Assembly: GCF_004366075.1 (NCBI RefSeq)
Contig: NZ_SODU01000001.1
Span: 186,001-250,000, forward strand
Length of the DNA stretch: 64,000 nucleotides
DNA from: Kribbella pratensis
Lineage (GTDB): Bacteria; Actinomycetota; Actinomycetes; Propionibacteriales; Kribbellaceae
Direction of reading: 5' to 3'
The notes beneath the pieces are model-generated. The model searched no databases and was not told where the DNA came from. It worked only from the letters and a program-made list of their open reading frames with translations. Positions 54,595-63,403 of this stretch are shown here, one piece after another. Position numbers and translations under genes: made by a program. Within the stretch, counting starts at the first letter, position 1. Every line of letters starts with the position of its first letter.

Positions 54595-55014
54595 ATGAGC
54601 GACTGGAACGCCAACATCATCACCGAGTTCCGGGACAACGAGGGCAAAGTCGGTGGGCAGTTCGAGGGCGCACCGATGGTCCTGCTGCACCACTACGGCC
54701 GTCGGAGCGGGCAGGAGTACGTCGCTCCGACGATGTACCTCGCCGACGACAGCCACCCGGACCTGATCTACGTCTTCGCGAGCAAAGGCGGCGCCCCCAC
54801 CAACCCCGATTGGTACCGCAACCTCACGGCAGCCGGCAAGGCCACGATCGAGCGTGGGACCGAGACGTACGAGGTGATCGTCAAGGAAGTGACCGGCGCC
54901 GAGCGCGACCGGATCTACGCCGAGCAGGCCCGGCGGTATCCCGGCTTCGCCGACTACGAGCGCAGTACGGCCGGCATTCGCACCATCCCCGTGCTCGAGC
55001 TCAAGCGCGCGTAG
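54595..55014 (+). CDS. Deazaflavin (F420)-dependent nitroreductase family protein
   Basis: A 139-residue split-beta-barrel protein of the Ddn family. Typical stretches are IITEFRDNEGKVGG, HHYGRRSGQEYVAPTMYL (F420 phosphate binding) and VFASKGGAPTNPDWYRNL. Such enzymes reduce quinones or nitro compounds with F420H2. Follows the Nudix gene after 27 bases with a GGAGG-like site. Confidence 0.92.
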   Translation: MSDWNANIITEFRDNEGKVGGQFEGAPMVLLHHYGRRSGQEYVAPTMYLADDSHPDLIYVFASKGGAPTNPDWYRNLTAAGKATIERGTETYEVIVKEVTGAERDRIYAEQARRYPGFADYERSTAGIRTIPVLELKRA

Positions 55015-55061
55015 GAATCCAGGCGAGCTGATCGGCGCGGCGAGCGGGCCGGTATCCTGAC

Positions 55062-55139
55062 AGCGGACCGCGACTGGCGCTGAGGTGGACGACCACCGGG
55101 GAACGGTCTGCCATCCGGCTTCGCCGCGCGCCTGGGCAC
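55062..55139 (+). ncRNA. ZTP riboswitch (pfl motif) upstream of folD
   Basis: The conserved pfl elements appear in order: CGCGACTGGCGC, a hairpin GGTGG-ACGA-CCACC (55084-55097) followed by GGGGAACG, a variable hairpin, and GCGCCTGGGCAC. GGCGC (55076-55080) can pair with GCGCC (55128-55132) as the pseudoknot. It ends about 25 bases before the folD start. This class senses ZTP/ZMP, signals of 10-formyl-folate shortage, and commonly controls folD. Confidence 0.9.
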
Positions 55140-55164
55140 ACTTCTGACGCAGAGGAGTGCGCCG

Positions 55165-56025
55165 ATGAGCGCAGAACTGATGATCGGGACCGACCTCGCC
55201 GCCGACATGGTCGCCAAGGCGGCCGAACGAGCACGGGTCCTGCAGGAGAGGTACGGCGTGCAGCCGTGTCTGGCGACCGTGCTGGTCGGTGACGACCCGG
55301 CGTCGGCGACGTACGTGCGGATGAAGCAGAACCGCTCAAAGAAGGCCGGGATCGCGTCGCTGAGCGTCGTACTGCCGGCCGAGACTTCCACCGCGGAGCT
55401 GGTCGCGGAGATCACCAAGCTCTCCGAGGACCCGGCCGTGCACGGGATCCTGCTGCAGCACCCCGTGCCGGCGCAGATCGACGAGCGGGCCGCGTTCGAG
55501 GCGATCGACCCGGCGAAGGACGTCGACGGCGTGACGATGCGGTCGTTCGCGGCGATGGCGTTCGGGGATCCGGGTTTCCGCTCGGCCACCCCCGGCGGGA
55601 TCATGCGGCTGCTGGCGGCGTACGACGTACCGCTCGAAGGGGCGCACGCCGTGGTGATCGGCCGCAGCCCGATCCTCGGTAAGCCGGCCGGCATGTTGCT
55701 GCTGGCATCGAACGCCACCGTCACGTACGCGCACTCCCGGACCCGGGACCTGCCCGAGCTGGTCCGGACCGCGGATGTGGTGATCGCCGCGGTCGGCAAG
55801 GCGAACTTCGTCCGCGGCGACTGGCTGAAGCCGGGCGCGGTCGTGGTCGACGCCGGGTACAACGAGGGCAACGTCGGCGACGTGCACTTCGCGGAGGCGG
55901 CCGAGGTGGCCCGGCTGATCACGCCGGTACCGGGCGGGGTCGGGCCGATGACGATCGCGCTGCTGCTGGAGCAGACGGTCGACGCCGCTGAGACGGCTGT
56001 CCACTCTTTGACTACTCTGGCCTAG
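55165..56025 (+). CDS. folD: Methylene-THF dehydrogenase/methenyl-THF cyclohydrolase
   Basis: A 286-residue bifunctional enzyme that interconverts methylene-, methenyl- and formyl-tetrahydrofolate. The catalytic pair Tyr50 and Lys54 lies in ATYVRMKQNRSKKAG. The usual LPLP-type motif reads LLQHPVP at 96-102, a variant. GRSPILGKPAGMLLL and GGVGPMTIALLLEQT are the NADP-binding and C-terminal signatures. Control by the upstream riboswitch is expected. Confidence 0.96.
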   Translation: MSAELMIGTDLAADMVAKAAERARVLQERYGVQPCLATVLVGDDPASATYVRMKQNRSKKAGIASLSVVLPAETSTAELVAEITKLSEDPAVHGILLQHPVPAQIDERAAFEAIDPAKDVDGVTMRSFAAMAFGDPGFRSATPGGIMRLLAAYDVPLEGAHAVVIGRSPILGKPAGMLLLASNATVTYAHSRTRDLPELVRTADVVIAAVGKANFVRGDWLKPGAVVVDAGYNEGNVGDVHFAEAAEVARLITPVPGGVGPMTIALLLEQTVDAAETAVHSLTTLA

Positions 56026-56055
56026 GGTTGGGGGACAAGATCTAAGGAGGCGGAC

Positions 56056-56424
56056 GTGGCGGTACGGGCGATCCGGGGTGCCACCCAGCTGGACGTGGAC
56101 GAGCGCGAGCACCTGCTCGAGCGGTCCGCGGAGCTGGTGAAGGCGGTCCTGGAGGCGAACGATCTGGAGAACGAGGACCTGATCAGCATCCTGTTCACCG
56201 TCACGTCGGACCTGCGTTCGGAGTTTCCCGCCGTCGCGGGCCGGCAGATCGGGCTGACCGACGTACCGCTGATGTGCATGCAGGAGATCCCGGTGCCGCA
56301 TGCGCTGCCGCGGGTGGTGCGGCTGATGGTGCACACCGAGACGCCGCGGTCCCGGGACAAGATCCAGCACGTCTACCTGCACGGAGCAGTCGCGCTCCGC
56401 CCGGACCTGACCGGCGCCCAGTGA
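56056..56424 (+). CDS. aroH: Chorismate mutase, AroH type
   Basis: A 122-residue monofunctional chorismate mutase of the Bacillus AroH fold, converting chorismate to prephenate. Arg7 (VRAIRGATQLD) and Arg90-equivalent (LPRVVRLMVH) are the active-site arginines. The GTG start has AAGGAGG upstream. It precedes tyrA by seven bases, giving two consecutive tyrosine-pathway steps. Confidence 0.95.
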   Translation: MAVRAIRGATQLDVDEREHLLERSAELVKAVLEANDLENEDLISILFTVTSDLRSEFPAVAGRQIGLTDVPLMCMQEIPVPHALPRVVRLMVHTETPRSRDKIQHVYLHGAVALRPDLTGAQ

Positions 56425-56431
56425 GGGCACA

Positions 56432-57496
56432 GTGAGTGAGTTGCGCGGGCCGGTTCGCATTGTCGGCACCGGATTGATCGGTACGTCGATCGGTCTCGCG
56501 CTGGCGCGGCTCGGTGTGGTCGTGGAGCTCGTCGACGGGAACCCGGACAACGCGCTGATGGCCGAGCGGATCGGCGCCGGCTCGCGGCTGGTCGAGATCG
56601 AGCCGCAGCTGGTCGTGGTCGCCGTACCGCCGGACCACGTCGGCGCCGTCGTCGCCGAGCAACTGGAGGCGACTCAGGCCATCGTCACGGACGCGGCCAG
56701 TGTGAAGTCCAAGCCGCTGACCGATGCGCGCCGGCTGACCGGTGACGTCAGCCGGTACGTCGGTAGTCACCCGATGGCAGGCTCCGAGCGCAACGGCCCG
56801 CTGGCCGCACGCGCCGACCTGTTCGACGGCGCCACCTGGGCGATCACCCCGCACGCGACGAGCGCTCCGGAAGCGATCGATCTCGTACGCCGGCTCGCCG
56901 AGGCCTGTGGTGCCCGGACGGTGGAGCTGTCGGTCGAGGACCACGACCTCGGCGTCGCCCGGGTCTCGCACCTCCCGCACCTGATGTCGGCGCTCGCCGC
57001 GGGCACGCTGGCGGACGCGCCGTCCTCCCATCTCGAACTGTCCGGTCAGGGTGTCCGCGACGTGACCCGGATCGCGGCGGGCGACCCGCGGTTGTGGACC
57101 CAGATCGTGTCCGCGAACTCGACCGCGCTCACCGGCCTGCTGGAGCAGATCCGCGGCGAGCTCGACCGGCTGCTCGTTGCCCTCGGCAAGGAAGAGGCGG
57201 CCGACGAACTGACCGCGATCCTCGGCCAGGGCGTGTCCGGCGCGGTCCGCGTCCCGGGCAAGCACGGTACGCCGCACATCGACCTGGTCACGGTCCTCGT
57301 CACGATCCCGGACCGCCCCGGCCAACTGGCCCGGCTGTTCGCCGACGCGGCCGAATCCGGCGCGAACGTCGAGGACCTGCGCATCGACCACAGCCCGGGT
57401 CGCCCCGTCGGTGAGGTCGAGCTCGCCGTCAAACCGGGATCGGTCGACCAGTTGGTCGAGGTCCTGACCGACCGCGGGTGGGTAGTCCACCGGTAG
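56432..57496 (+). CDS. tyrA: Prephenate dehydrogenase with ACT domain
   Basis: A 354-residue enzyme that makes 4-hydroxyphenylpyruvate from prephenate. The NAD motif is IVGTGLIGTSIGLAL at the N-terminus; the catalytic His is in VGSHPMAGSE. From about 285 on, an ACT domain (LVTVLVTIPDRPGQLARLF) would bind tyrosine for feedback control. GTG start, directly after aroH. Confidence 0.95.
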   Translation: MSELRGPVRIVGTGLIGTSIGLALARLGVVVELVDGNPDNALMAERIGAGSRLVEIEPQLVVVAVPPDHVGAVVAEQLEATQAIVTDAASVKSKPLTDARRLTGDVSRYVGSHPMAGSERNGPLAARADLFDGATWAITPHATSAPEAIDLVRRLAEACGARTVELSVEDHDLGVARVSHLPHLMSALAAGTLADAPSSHLELSGQGVRDVTRIAAGDPRLWTQIVSANSTALTGLLEQIRGELDRLLVALGKEEAADELTAILGQGVSGAVRVPGKHGTPHIDLVTVLVTIPDRPGQLARLFADAAESGANVEDLRIDHSPGRPVGEVELAVKPGSVDQLVEVLTDRGWVVHR

Positions 57497-57507
57497 GTTG
57501 TCCCCGG

Positions 57508-57524
57508 CCGAAGGTAACCTTCGG
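57508..57524. promoter_or_regulatory. Palindrome over the cmk ribosome-binding region
   Basis: CCGAAGGT-A-ACCTTCGG is a perfect 8-bp inverted repeat ending three bases before the cmk ATG. It covers the only GA-rich segment (GAAGGT) that could serve as ribosome-binding site, so it may be a translational switch or an operator. Confidence 0.45.
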
Positions 57525-57527
57525 GGC

Positions 57528-58220
57528 ATGATCATCGCTGTTGACGGGCCGAGCGGCTCCGGTAAGTCGAGCACCGCGCGTGGAGTGGCCACCCGCCTCG
57601 GTCTGCGGTACCTGGACACCGGTGCGACGTACCGTGCGGTGACCTGGTCGGCCGTCGATCGCGGACTGGACCTGGACGACACGGCGGCGGTCGCGCAGCG
57701 TGCGCGGGAGCTCGAGCTGGAGGTCAGCACCGACCCCGGCCACCAGTTCGTGATCGCCGACGGGACCGACGTCACGGCCGCGATCCGGGAGCCGCGGATC
57801 AGCGCGGTGGTGTCGAAGATCGCCACCAACCTCGACGTCCGCAAGGAGCTGATCCGGCGCCAGCGGGAGATCATCGACGACGCCCAGAATTCTCCGCAGT
57901 CGGGCGGCGGGATCGTGGTCGAGGGCCGCGACATCGCCACCGTGGTCGCCACCGACGCCGAGCTGAAGGTCCACCTGACCGCCGACCAGGACGCGCGGAT
58001 GTCCCGCCGCGGCGCCGAGCTCGAGTCCGGTTCGGTGACCGCCGAGCAACTGCGGGACCAGATCGTCCGCCGCGACGCCGACGACGCCACCGTTTCGCAA
58101 TTCCTGGTCGCCTCCGACGGTGCGGTGACCGTCGACTCCACCCATCTGAGCCTCGAGGAGGTCATCGACGTGATCAGCAGACTCGCCAAGGAGACCGTCC
58201 CTCAAGGCCGGGAGCGATGA
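57528..58220 (+). CDS. cmk: Cytidylate kinase
   Basis: A 230-residue NMP kinase that phosphorylates CMP and dCMP. Walker A is DGPSGSGKSSTARG near the N-terminus, LRYLDTGATYRAVTW is the CMP-binding signature, and VEGRDIATVV and DARMSRRGAEL are further conserved blocks. ATG gives the family N-terminus MIIAVDGPSG. It follows tyrA after 31 bases and precedes plsC. Confidence 0.96.
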   Translation: MIIAVDGPSGSGKSSTARGVATRLGLRYLDTGATYRAVTWSAVDRGLDLDDTAAVAQRARELELEVSTDPGHQFVIADGTDVTAAIREPRISAVVSKIATNLDVRKELIRRQREIIDDAQNSPQSGGGIVVEGRDIATVVATDAELKVHLTADQDARMSRRGAELESGSVTAEQLRDQIVRRDADDATVSQFLVASDGAVTVDSTHLSLEEVIDVISRLAKETVPQGRER

Positions 58221-58284
58221 GGGCTGAAGTCACCGGGCACAAGGACCTGCCCGGACCGACGATCTGCCTGCACTGCCGTACCGG

Positions 58285-58944
58285 ATGGCGCTCCCGTTGC
58301 GGAGGATCGCCAGGCCCTACTTCCGCCGCAAGTACAAGCTGACCGTGCATCACGAGGACCGGTTCCCGCTGACCGGTCCGCTGCTGATGGCGCCGAACCA
58401 CCTGAGCCTGCTCGACGGGCCGCTGCTCGGTGCGATCGCCCCGCGGATGCTGCACCAGCTCGGCAAGATCGAGGCTTTCGGCGGCCTCCAGGGGGCGATC
58501 CTGCGCCGGATCGGCCAGATCCCGGTCGACCGGTCGACGTACGACGTACTCGCGGTCCGGCAGTCCATCAAGGTACTGCGGGACGGCCGGGTGCTGAACA
58601 TCTACCCGGAGGGCACCCGCGGCCCGGGCGACTTCAGCCGGATCCGGACCGGCGTGGCGTACCTGGCGATGGTGACCGGGGCCCCGATCCTGCCCGTCGC
58701 GCTGATCGGGACGCGGCTCCCAGGGGGTGACGTGGAGGGCTTTCCGCCGGCCGGGAGCCGGATCGACGTGGTGTACGGCGAGCCTTTCGCCGTCGAGCGC
58801 GTACCCTTTCCCAGGAGACAACCCGACGTACAGGCGGTCGCCGGCCAGATCGGCGACGTGTTGCGCGCCCATGTGAAGGCGGCCGTCGACGAAACCGGCC
58901 ACCCGCTTCCGGGCTGGCGAGACCAGAAGGACCCTGATGACTGA
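58285..58944 (+). CDS. plsC: 1-acyl-sn-glycerol-3-phosphate acyltransferase-like protein
   Basis: A 219-residue PlsC-family membrane-associated acyltransferase. The catalytic HX4D motif is NHLSLLD at 38-44, and YPEGTRG is the glycerol-phosphate-binding motif. An in-frame stop 60 bases upstream leaves the ATG as the first usable start, though its ribosome-binding site is weak. It overlaps der by eight bases. PlsC between cmk and der is a frequent actinobacterial arrangement. Confidence 0.93.
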   Translation: MALPLRRIARPYFRRKYKLTVHHEDRFPLTGPLLMAPNHLSLLDGPLLGAIAPRMLHQLGKIEAFGGLQGAILRRIGQIPVDRSTYDVLAVRQSIKVLRDGRVLNIYPEGTRGPGDFSRIRTGVAYLAMVTGAPILPVALIGTRLPGGDVEGFPPAGSRIDVVYGEPFAVERVPFPRRQPDVQAVAGQIGDVLRAHVKAAVDETGHPLPGWRDQKDPDD

Positions 58945-60304
58945 CCTGCCCACCGAAGCACCGACGCATGACCGCGAAGACACCGGGCCGCTGCCCGTTC
59001 TCGCGATCGTCGGGCGGCCGAACGTGGGCAAGTCCACGCTGGTCAACCGCATCATCGGCCGCCGCGAGGCGGTCGTCGAGGACACCCCGGGCGTCACCCG
59101 GGACCGCGTCTCGTACGACGCCAACTGGGCCGGCCGCGAGTTCACGGTCGTCGACACCGGTGGCTGGGACCCGGACGCGGTCGGCATGGCCGCCCTGGTC
59201 GCCGCCCAGGCGGAGGTCGCGATCAACGCCGCCGACGCGGTGCTGTTCGTGGTCGACGCCGTGGTGGGTATCACCGACGCGGACGAGGCAGTCGTCCGGG
59301 TGCTGCGGAAGTCCGGCAAACCCGTCGTACTGGCCGCGAACAAGGTCGACGACCAGCGCATCGAGTCCGAGGCGATGAACCTGTGGAGCCTCGGGATCGG
59401 TGAGCCGTACCCGGTGTCCGGGATGCACGGCCGCGGGACGGGCGACCTGCTGGACGCCGTACTCGCGGCGCTTCCGGAGGCCCCGGCCGAGCGCGACGGT
59501 GAGGTCGGCGGACCGCGCCGGGTCGCGATCGTCGGCAAGCCGAACGTGGGCAAGTCCTCGCTGCTCAACAAGGTCGCCAAGGAGGACCGGGTCGTCGTGA
59601 GCGACGTCGCCGGTACGACGGTGGACCCGGTCGACGAGCTGATCACGCTCGGCGGTCAGGAGTGGCGGTTCATCGACACCGCGGGCATCCGGCGCAAGGT
59701 GAAGAACGTCCAGGGGCACGAGTACTACGCCTCGCTGCGGACCAATGCGGCGATCGAGCGGGCCGAGGTCGTGGTGGTCGTGATCGACGCCTCGGAGTCG
59801 CTCACCGAGCAGGACCTGCGGATCATGAACGCGGTCGAGGAAGCCGGCAAGGCGCTGGTGATCGCGTACAACAAGTGGGACCTGATGGACGAGGAGCGGC
59901 GTTACTACCTGGAGCGCGAGATCGACCGCGACCTGGTGCAGTTCCGCTGGGCGCCGCGGGTGAACATCAGCGCGCTCACCGGCTGGCACATGGACAGGCT
60001 GGTGCCCGCCATCGAGGCCGCGCTGGAAGGCTGGCAGACGCGCGTCCCGACCGGGCAGCTCAACGCCTTCCTCGGCCGCCTGGTCGCCGCCCATCCGCAC
60101 CCGGTCCGCTCCGGCAAGCAGCCGAAGATCCTCTTCGGCACCCAGGCCACCACGATGCCCCCGACCTTCGCCATCTTCACCTCCGGCCAGATCGAGGCGT
60201 CGTACCAGCGCTTCATCGAACGCCGCCTCCGCGAGGACTTCGGCTTCGTCGGCAGCCCGATCCACGTCCAGATCCGAGCCCGCCAGAAGAACAAGAAACG
60301 CTGA
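58937..60304 (+). CDS. der: Ribosome-associated GTPase Der (EngA)
   Basis: A 455-residue GTPase with two consecutive G domains, needed for 50S subunit assembly. G1 motifs are GRPNVGKST at 26-34 and GKPNVGKSS at 200-208; DTGG and DTAG, NKVD and NKWD are the paired G3 and G4 motifs. A C-terminal KH-like domain follows (about 375-455). Starts inside the end of plsC. Confidence 0.97.
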   Translation: MTDLPTEAPTHDREDTGPLPVLAIVGRPNVGKSTLVNRIIGRREAVVEDTPGVTRDRVSYDANWAGREFTVVDTGGWDPDAVGMAALVAAQAEVAINAADAVLFVVDAVVGITDADEAVVRVLRKSGKPVVLAANKVDDQRIESEAMNLWSLGIGEPYPVSGMHGRGTGDLLDAVLAALPEAPAERDGEVGGPRRVAIVGKPNVGKSSLLNKVAKEDRVVVSDVAGTTVDPVDELITLGGQEWRFIDTAGIRRKVKNVQGHEYYASLRTNAAIERAEVVVVVIDASESLTEQDLRIMNAVEEAGKALVIAYNKWDLMDEERRYYLEREIDRDLVQFRWAPRVNISALTGWHMDRLVPAIEAALEGWQTRVPTGQLNAFLGRLVAAHPHPVRSGKQPKILFGTQATTMPPTFAIFTSGQIEASYQRFIERRLREDFGFVGSPIHVQIRARQKNKKR

Positions 60305-60374
60305 CCGAACCCGGTCCGAACCACCCGGTCGGATGAGGTAAGGTTTACCCCGGCTCGCTCTTCGGAGCGTCCAT

Positions 60375-60448
60375 CGGGCTGTGGCGTAGTTTGGTAACGC
60401 GTCTGGCTGGGGGCCAGAAGACCGCAGGTTCAAATCCTGTCAGCCCGA
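60375..60448 (+). tRNA. tRNA-Pro (anticodon GGG)
   Basis: The cloverleaf folds fully: acceptor CGGGCTG/CAGCCCG, D-arm GCGT/ACGC, anticodon stem TCTGG/CCAGA with loop CTGGGGG (anticodon GGG at 60409-60411), and T-arm GCAGG-TTCAAAT-CCTGT. The discriminator is A, and CCA is not encoded. A 10-bp terminator hairpin follows. Confidence 0.96.
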
Positions 60449-60453
60449 CATTC

Positions 60454-60478
60454 GAGGGGCACCCAACAGGTGCCCCTC
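60454..60478. terminator. Terminator after tRNA-Pro
   Basis: GAGGGGCACC-CAACA-GGTGCCCCTC is a perfect 10-bp hairpin followed by TTCT. It lies between the tRNA and the converging MMPL gene and may act in both directions. Confidence 0.8.
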
Positions 60479-60487
60479 TTCTGCGTT

Positions 60488-62662
60488 TCAGTGGACGTCG
60501 GCCAGTTGCCTGGGCTCGGGCTCGTCGGCGACCTTGAGGGACTCGCCCTCGATGTCGACGCGCGGGGTGATCCGGTCCAGCCACTTCGGGAACCACCAGG
60601 CCCGGTCGCCGAGGAGGCTGAGGATGGCGGGAACCAGGGTCATCCGGACGACGAAGGCGTCGATCAGGACACCGATGGTGAGGCCGAAGCCGATCGCCTT
60701 GATGATCGGGTCCTCGACGAGGATGAAACCCGCGAAGACCGACGCCATGATCAGCGCCGCGGCGGTGACCACGCGCGCACCGTGACCGAGGCCCTGGACG
60801 GTCGCGTCGTTCGCGTGCCGCCCGTGCACGAACTCCTCCCGGACCCGGGACACGATGAACACCTCGTAGTCCATCGCCAGCCCGAACAGGATGCCCATCA
60901 TGATGATCGGCAGGAAGCTCACCAGCGGACCGGGGGAGTCGATCCCGACCAGGCTCGCCAGATGCCCTTCCTGGAAGACCGCGATCGTGATCCCGAACGT
61001 CGCCCCGATCGTCAGCACGAACCCGAGCGTCGCCTTCAACGGCACCAGCACCGACCGGAACGCCAGCAGCAACAGCAGGAACGAGAGCCCGATCACGACG
61101 AACAGGTACGTCGGCAACGCGTCGGACAACTTGTTCGACACATCGACGCCGACCGCCGTGTTCCCGGTCACCGAGATACTCGCGTCGCCCGTGGCGAGCG
61201 GCTGCACCGCCGACCGCAGGTTCTTCACGAGATCAGCGGTTTCCTCGCTGGCCGGCCCGCTCTTCGGGATCACCTGCAGCAATCGCGTCGTACCGTCCTG
61301 ACTCGCCGCGGCCGGCTGCGCCGCGACCACATCCGGCAGGCCTTGCGCCTTGCCCAGCACCTGCTGCACCAGCGCGTTGGACGTCGCCGCGTCGTTGCTC
61401 TTCACAACAACCACCAGCGGCCCGTTGGCGCCCGGCCCGAACGCCGCGGCCGTCAGGTCGTACGCGACCCGCTGGTTGCTCCCGGCCGCCGCCGAAGCAC
61501 CGTCCGGCAGCGCGAGCTGCATGTCCTTCGCCGGGATCGCGAGCAAGCCCAAGCCGATGATGCCGACAGCAACGATCGGCACCCGCAATCGGGTCACCAG
61601 CCGACCCCACCGGAAACCGAAGCCTTCCTTGTGAGTCGCCGCGGCCGGTGACTTGCGCAGCTTCCGCGGCAGCACCCGGTTCCCCACGAACCCGAGCAGT
61701 GCCGGCAGCAACGTCAGCGCCACGAGGACGGCGGTCAGCACGGTTGCCGCTGCGGCCAGGCCCATCGCGGTCAGGAACGGTACGCCGACCACGGACAACC
61801 CGGCGAGCGCGATCACCACGGTCGCGCCGGCGAACAACACCGCTGACCCGGCCGTCGCAGTCGCTCGCGCGACGGACTCCTCCGGATCCATGCCTTCGCC
61901 GAGCTGCGACCGGTGCCGCGAGCTGATGAACAGCGAGTAGTCGATCCCAACGGCGAGTCCGAGCATCAGCGCCAGGATCGGCGCCGTCGACGACACGTCG
62001 GTGAACGCGGTCACGATGAACAACCCGGCCATCCCGGCCAGCACGCCGAGCAGCGCCGTCACCAGCGTCATCCCGGCCGCCACGAGCGATCCGAACGTGA
62101 CGACCAGTACCACAGCCGCGACCGCCACACCGAGCACCTCGGTCGCGCCGATCTCCGGTACGCCGGCCTTGATCTGTCCGCCCGGCACCACCTGGAGATC
62201 ACCCGAGCTGAGTCCGCTCAGTCCGTCGTACCCGTCGCTGCTCTCGTGCGACAGCTCGTCGGCCGGCTTGTCGAACTGGACGCTGATCAATCCCGTCGTA
62301 CCGTCCGGGCTGATCGCCTTGCTGGTGAACGGGTCGATCGCCGCGATCACCTCGGGCACCTTCGCGACCTTGGCGACGGTGGCGCCGACGGCGGCCTTCA
62401 CGGTCGGGTCTGCGAGCGTTTTGCCGTCGGGCGCCTTCACCACGACCGTGGCGGACGCACCGCTGGCGGCCGGTAGCTCTTGCTTGAGCGCGTCGAGCGC
62501 GCGTTGCGACTCGGTGCCCGGGATCGAGAATGTGTTCGCGGTCTTGCCGCCCAGTGTCAGCGCACCGACGCCGAGGACGACGAGGAACAGCGCCCACAGG
62601 GCGGCGACCAGGCGCCTGCGCTGATAGGAGAACCGGCCGAGCCGGTACAGCAGATTGGCCAT
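60488..62662 (-). CDS. MMPL/RND-family membrane transporter
   Basis: A 724-residue protein with about eleven or twelve transmembrane helices in two halves, each with a large extracytoplasmic loop. MMPL signatures include GIDYSLFISSRHRSQLGEGMD in the first half and LAMDYEVFIVSRVREEFVHG in the second. The GIDYS/AMDYE Asp-Tyr pairs are the proton-relay residues of MmpL proteins. It lies downstream of tetR on the same strand and is probably its target. Lipid or drug export is inferred. Confidence 0.94.
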   Translation of the reverse strand: MANLLYRLGRFSYQRRRLVAALWALFLVVLGVGALTLGGKTANTFSIPGTESQRALDALKQELPAASGASATVVVKAPDGKTLADPTVKAAVGATVAKVAKVPEVIAAIDPFTSKAISPDGTTGLISVQFDKPADELSHESSDGYDGLSGLSSGDLQVVPGGQIKAGVPEIGATEVLGVAVAAVVLVVTFGSLVAAGMTLVTALLGVLAGMAGLFIVTAFTDVSSTAPILALMLGLAVGIDYSLFISSRHRSQLGEGMDPEESVARATATAGSAVLFAGATVVIALAGLSVVGVPFLTAMGLAAAATVLTAVLVALTLLPALLGFVGNRVLPRKLRKSPAAATHKEGFGFRWGRLVTRLRVPIVAVGIIGLGLLAIPAKDMQLALPDGASAAAGSNQRVAYDLTAAAFGPGANGPLVVVVKSNDAATSNALVQQVLGKAQGLPDVVAAQPAAASQDGTTRLLQVIPKSGPASEETADLVKNLRSAVQPLATGDASISVTGNTAVGVDVSNKLSDALPTYLFVVIGLSFLLLLLAFRSVLVPLKATLGFVLTIGATFGITIAVFQEGHLASLVGIDSPGPLVSFLPIIMMGILFGLAMDYEVFIVSRVREEFVHGRHANDATVQGLGHGARVVTAAALIMASVFAGFILVEDPIIKAIGFGLTIGVLIDAFVVRMTLVPAILSLLGDRAWWFPKWLDRITPRVDIEGESLKVADEPEPRQLADVH

Positions 62663-62743
62663 CGTGAAGAGCGTCCGTTCAGATCGGTACGGCGTACGGG
62701 CAGAAGTGATCGCCCCGTGGCGGCGGGGGAGTCGGGTCGGGGC

Positions 62744-63292
62744 TCAGGCGCGGCGGAGGATTCTCCGCAGGGCGATGTCGCAGAGTCTTCGGAGGTCGTC
62801 GTCGGTGCGTTCCTGCGCGTGCCGGCACTCGCCGAGGAGGCCGTTGATGGCGAACTTCGCCAGGTCCTGCTCGAGTGGGTCGTCGGACCCGGCCAGGTAG
62901 TCCGAGAGCTGCATGCCGTCGGCGACGAGTTGCGCGACCTCGGGCATCTGCTCGATCACCGGGAGGATGTCCTGGAGCACGTCGACCACGCCGCGATGGA
63001 CGACGGCGAGATCGATGAAGCTCCGGATGGCGAGCTCCTGTGCGTCGGCGCGGGACAGCTCGGCGGCGGCCTTGACGAGCGCGGCCACGTCGGCGGCGGC
63101 GGGCTCGAGGACGGCGGCGAGGACGGCGGGCTTGCCGCTGAAGTGGTACAGCACGGTCGCCTTGGAGCAACCGGCCGCGGTCGCGATGTCCTGCAGTGAC
63201 GTCGCGTTGTAGCCGGCGGCCTGGAACAGGTCCATCGCCTGACGCACGATCTCGCGCCTGGTCCGCTCCCGCGCCGGGGTGGTAACTGCCAT
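62744..63292 (-). CDS. TetR-family transcriptional regulator
   Basis: A 182-residue regulator. The HTH is at about 10-55 (REIVRQAMDLFQAAGYNATSLQDIATAAGCSKATVLYHF). The C-terminal ligand domain is all helical. Two ATGs lie upstream in frame (four and three codons earlier); this ATG is preferred as it gives the usual short N-arm. Paired CCGATCGG-centred palindromes upstream are its likely operators. Presumed repressor of the MMPL gene. Confidence 0.92.
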   Translation of the reverse strand: MAVTTPARERTRREIVRQAMDLFQAAGYNATSLQDIATAAGCSKATVLYHFSGKPAVLAAVLEPAAADVAALVKAAAELSRADAQELAIRSFIDLAVVHRGVVDVLQDILPVIEQMPEVAQLVADGMQLSDYLAGSDDPLEQDLAKFAINGLLGECRHAQERTDDDLRRLCDIALRRILRRA

Positions 63293-63305
63293 GTCATGCA
63301 TCATG

Positions 63306-63342
63306 ACTGACCGATCGGCCAGTTTTCAACCGATCGGTCAGT
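63306..63342. promoter_or_regulatory. Tandem TetR operator
   Basis: ACTGACCGATCGG (63306-63318) and CCGATCGGTCAGT (63330-63342) are perfect 13-base inverted repeats. Each contains the 8-bp palindrome CCGATCGG. They lie 14 bases upstream of tetR, between it and the divergent HtrA-type gene, so the regulator might affect both. Confidence 0.65.
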
Positions 63343-63403
63343 TTTGTGGTCCGGGCCACGTGGTTGTCTTCGGTGTAATGATGTAATTCAGGAGGCGAGA
63401 GCG

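Noticed and set aside
60375..60448. Whether the tRNA is a partial copy from an integration site.
   Set aside because: The cloverleaf is complete, a terminator follows, and no integrase or direct repeat of its 3' end was seen nearby.
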